A DNA stretch of 64,000 nt from JASHUC01 sp035523875. Lineage in GTDB: Bacteria; Pseudomonadota; Gammaproteobacteria; Steroidobacterales; Steroidobacteraceae. Of the stretch, positions 63,015 through 64,000 are shown in pieces. Every line of letters starts with the position of its first letter. Position 1 is the stretch's first letter. The DNA lies in contig DATKPY010000052.1 in the NCBI GenBank assembly GCA_035523875.1, forward strand, positions 9,716 through 73,715, in the 5' to 3' direction. The notes beneath the pieces were generated by a model that saw only the letters and a program-made list of their open reading frames with translations, was not told the DNA's origin and did no database searches. The position numbers and the translations under genes were made by a program.

Positions 63015-63284
63015 CTACGGATTGGCTTTTGCGAGATTCGTAGCGAAATCGATAAGAGCCCCAGCATTGGCTGCTGTGGATTTCGAGTGACAGAACGCGG
63101 CGAACTCGTGCGCGTTTACCTTCACCTCAACGATGGCCCAATCACTGCTGTAATGCGCGATTTGCTCGCGGCGACGCTCCAACCATTCCTGGAAAGTCGG
63201 GGCGATCTCATTCTTCATGATGCTCCGGAAGGATTCAAAATCCTCCGGCGCGAACTTAGGTAAATACATCGGATCTTTCTTCAT
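63015..63284 (-). CDS. Small protein adjoining IS1595 transposase
   Basis: An 89-residue protein beginning MKKDPMYLPKFAPEDFESF and containing PTFQEWLERRREQ and VKVNAHEFAAFC. This pattern (FxPxDFExF ... EWL ... V-V-HEFAxFC) is common in small hypotheticals that accompany IS1595-type transposases. The ATG at 63284 has GCGGAG just upstream; a TTG at 63299 is a possible earlier start. A plus-strand frame over the same bases (62832-63263) was judged less likely. Function unknown. Confidence 0.55.
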   Translation of the reverse strand: MKKDPMYLPKFAPEDFESFRSIMKNEIAPTFQEWLERRREQIAHYSSDWAIVEVKVNAHEFAAFCHSKSTAANAGALIDFATNLAKANP

Positions 63285-63338
63285 CTCCGCTTCATCCAAT
63301 CGAACACTAACTGCTCAATGATCGCGAATCCCTTTCCC

Positions 63339-64000
63339 TCAATGAGCTGTCTTATACGTCAATCGCTTGCCCTTCGCGCTCGCGACCGCAATCGCGGTGC
63401 GCTGCAAGTCATTGATGCCCAGCTTCGCGCGGGTGTTCATACGGAAGTCGAATTCGGCCAAATATCTGTCGAGATGTTTCTTGTCCATGTGCTGATAGAC
63501 GCCAACGAGTCCGCGCTTGAAGATCGAGAAGAATCCTTCGAGCGTATTCGTGTGCACGTCGCCGCGCGCCCATTCGCGCTTGGAATGGTCAACCGATTCG
63601 TGCTGTTGCTGGGTCGGCATGTAGAACTTGTAGCTCTGCGAGCCGTCCGTAACCAATCGCGACCGCTCGTCCAAGTGCTCATCGAGCGCGCCGCGAATGT
63701 TCTTGTCGTCCAGGTACATCGAGCGGATGTTTCCGTCGCGCTCGACGAGGGAGAACACTTGAGGTGCAGGTTTCGCGCCGACCGGGAGTCCTGCGGGTTT
63801 GCGGGTCTTTTCAGATTTGGCAAGGTAGGTCTCGTCGGCTTCCACGGTCATGCCGGGGCCACCAAGCGGGCCAGCATCCGCAGCCGGGGCCATTGCATGG
63901 CGAATCCGGTGCCCAACGAACCATGCCGTTTTCATGCTCCCGCCGAGCATCCGCTGGAGTTGGCGCGTGCTGATGCCTTTCTTGGACGAGCACATGAGGT
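63339..64000 (-). CDS. IS1595-family transposase (5' end outside window)
   Basis: A DDE transposase of the ISXO2-like type. The frame is still open at the last bases, so its N-terminus, including the zinc-ribbon part, lies outside; the 218 visible residues from 63995 include CSSKKGISTRQLQRML, KTAWFVGHRIRHAM, the catalytic Asp in VEADETYL, a second acidic site in LVTDGSQSYK and HTNTLEGFFSIFKRGLVGVY near the C-terminus (with N and E of the third site). It ends at a TGA with no visible frameshift, so it may be active. Confidence 0.85.
   Translation of the reverse strand, partial: LMCSSKKGISTRQLQRMLGGSMKTAWFVGHRIRHAMAPAADAGPLGGPGMTVEADETYLAKSEKTRKPAGLPVGAKPAPQVFSLVERDGNIRSMYLDDKNIRGALDEHLDERSRLVTDGSQSYKFYMPTQQQHESVDHSKREWARGDVHTNTLEGFFSIFKRGLVGVYQHMDKKHLDRYLAEFDFRMNTRAKLGINDLQRTAIAVASAKGKRLTYKTAH

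Larger units (their letters stand above)
63015..64000 (-). mobile_element. IS1595-family insertion sequence (partial)
   Basis: A transposase of the ISXO2/IS1595 group followed by a small passenger gene in the same direction. The element runs past the window end, so neither the left end nor its terminal inverted repeats could be paired. Lower GC than the betaine island supports recent arrival. Confidence 0.5.

Noticed and set aside
62832..63263. A 143-codon plus-strand frame antisense to the IS1595 passenger gene
   Set aside because: The minus-strand frames over the same bases have better ribosome sites and a pattern known from IS1595-associated small proteins. The plus frame has a membrane-like start that does not continue into a known family.

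Overview
The window is GC-rich DNA, densely coded on both strands, with long chains of genes that overlap by 4 to 14 bases. The gene content points to an aerobic, heterotrophic member of the Pseudomonadota: heterotetrameric sarcosine oxidases, BetA/BetB/BetI, GlxA-type AraC regulators, a PQQ alcohol dehydrogenase with its cytochrome c, a TPR sulfotransferase, and an ISXO2/IS1595-type transposase. I cannot place it more finely from sequence alone. No rRNA, tRNA or CRISPR array was seen.

Most of the window (about 8.4 to 61 kb) is one large island for catabolism of choline, glycine betaine and N-methylated glycines. Choline enters through ChoV plus a fused ChoX-ChoW (53.5-56.2 kb). It is oxidised to glycine betaine by BetA and a BetB that is fused to its own repressor BetI (56.4-60.2 kb). 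Glycine betaine may also enter through a complete OsmF/YehYXW-type ABC importer (17.3-21.1 kb). No Rieske-type betaine monooxygenase is visible. Betaine demethylation instead appears to depend on two betaine-homocysteine-methyltransferase-like proteins (8.4 and 32.3 kb) and two MttB-family methyltransferases (13.8 and 44.1 kb). These come with a corrinoid protein, a methyl-tetrahydrofolate:corrinoid methyltransferase and an ASKHA/2Fe-2S corrinoid activator (39.4-44.1 kb). The dimethylglycine and sarcosine steps are covered three and two times: three dimethylglycine-dehydrogenase-like flavoproteins (26.3, 29.8, 45.7 kb) and two complete soxBDAG sets (21.1-26.3 kb on + and 48.2-53.4 kb on -). 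Likely regulators are a GcvA-like LysR, two GlxA/GbdR-type AraC proteins and the BetI domain.

Layout: 0-5.9 kb holds a partial TPR sulfotransferase, sulfoacetaldehyde acetyltransferase, an amino acid permease and an enolase-superfamily enzyme. 5.9-12.5 kb (-) holds cytochrome c, a PQQ dehydrogenase with the DYD lanthanide signature, a BHMT-like protein, an MFS carrier and a GMC oxidoreductase. 12.6-16.2 kb (+) holds an enolase-superfamily enzyme, MttB and a PhnD-like protein. 16.2-21.1 kb (-) holds a desaturase and the OsmF-type importer. 21.1-34.4 kb (+) holds soxBDAG, two DMGDH-like genes around a LysR, a BHMT-like gene and a GbdR-like regulator. 34.4-39.1 kb (-) is an aldehyde dehydrogenase, enolase-superfamily, MFS and cupin operon. 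39.4-44.1 kb (+) is the corrinoid operon. It converges on 44.1-53.4 kb (-), a second soxBDAG-DMGDH-mttB operon. 53.5-61.2 kb is the divergent choline locus. From 61.9 kb to the end the DNA is less GC-rich, with small unknown genes and an IS1595-family transposase cut by the window edge.

The most unusual features are the BetI-BetB fusion, the fused choline-binding protein/permease next to it, paired operator-like repeats between them, and a translationally coupled corrinoid operon that contains two proteins of unknown function (DUF1638 and a PF13769-like protein).
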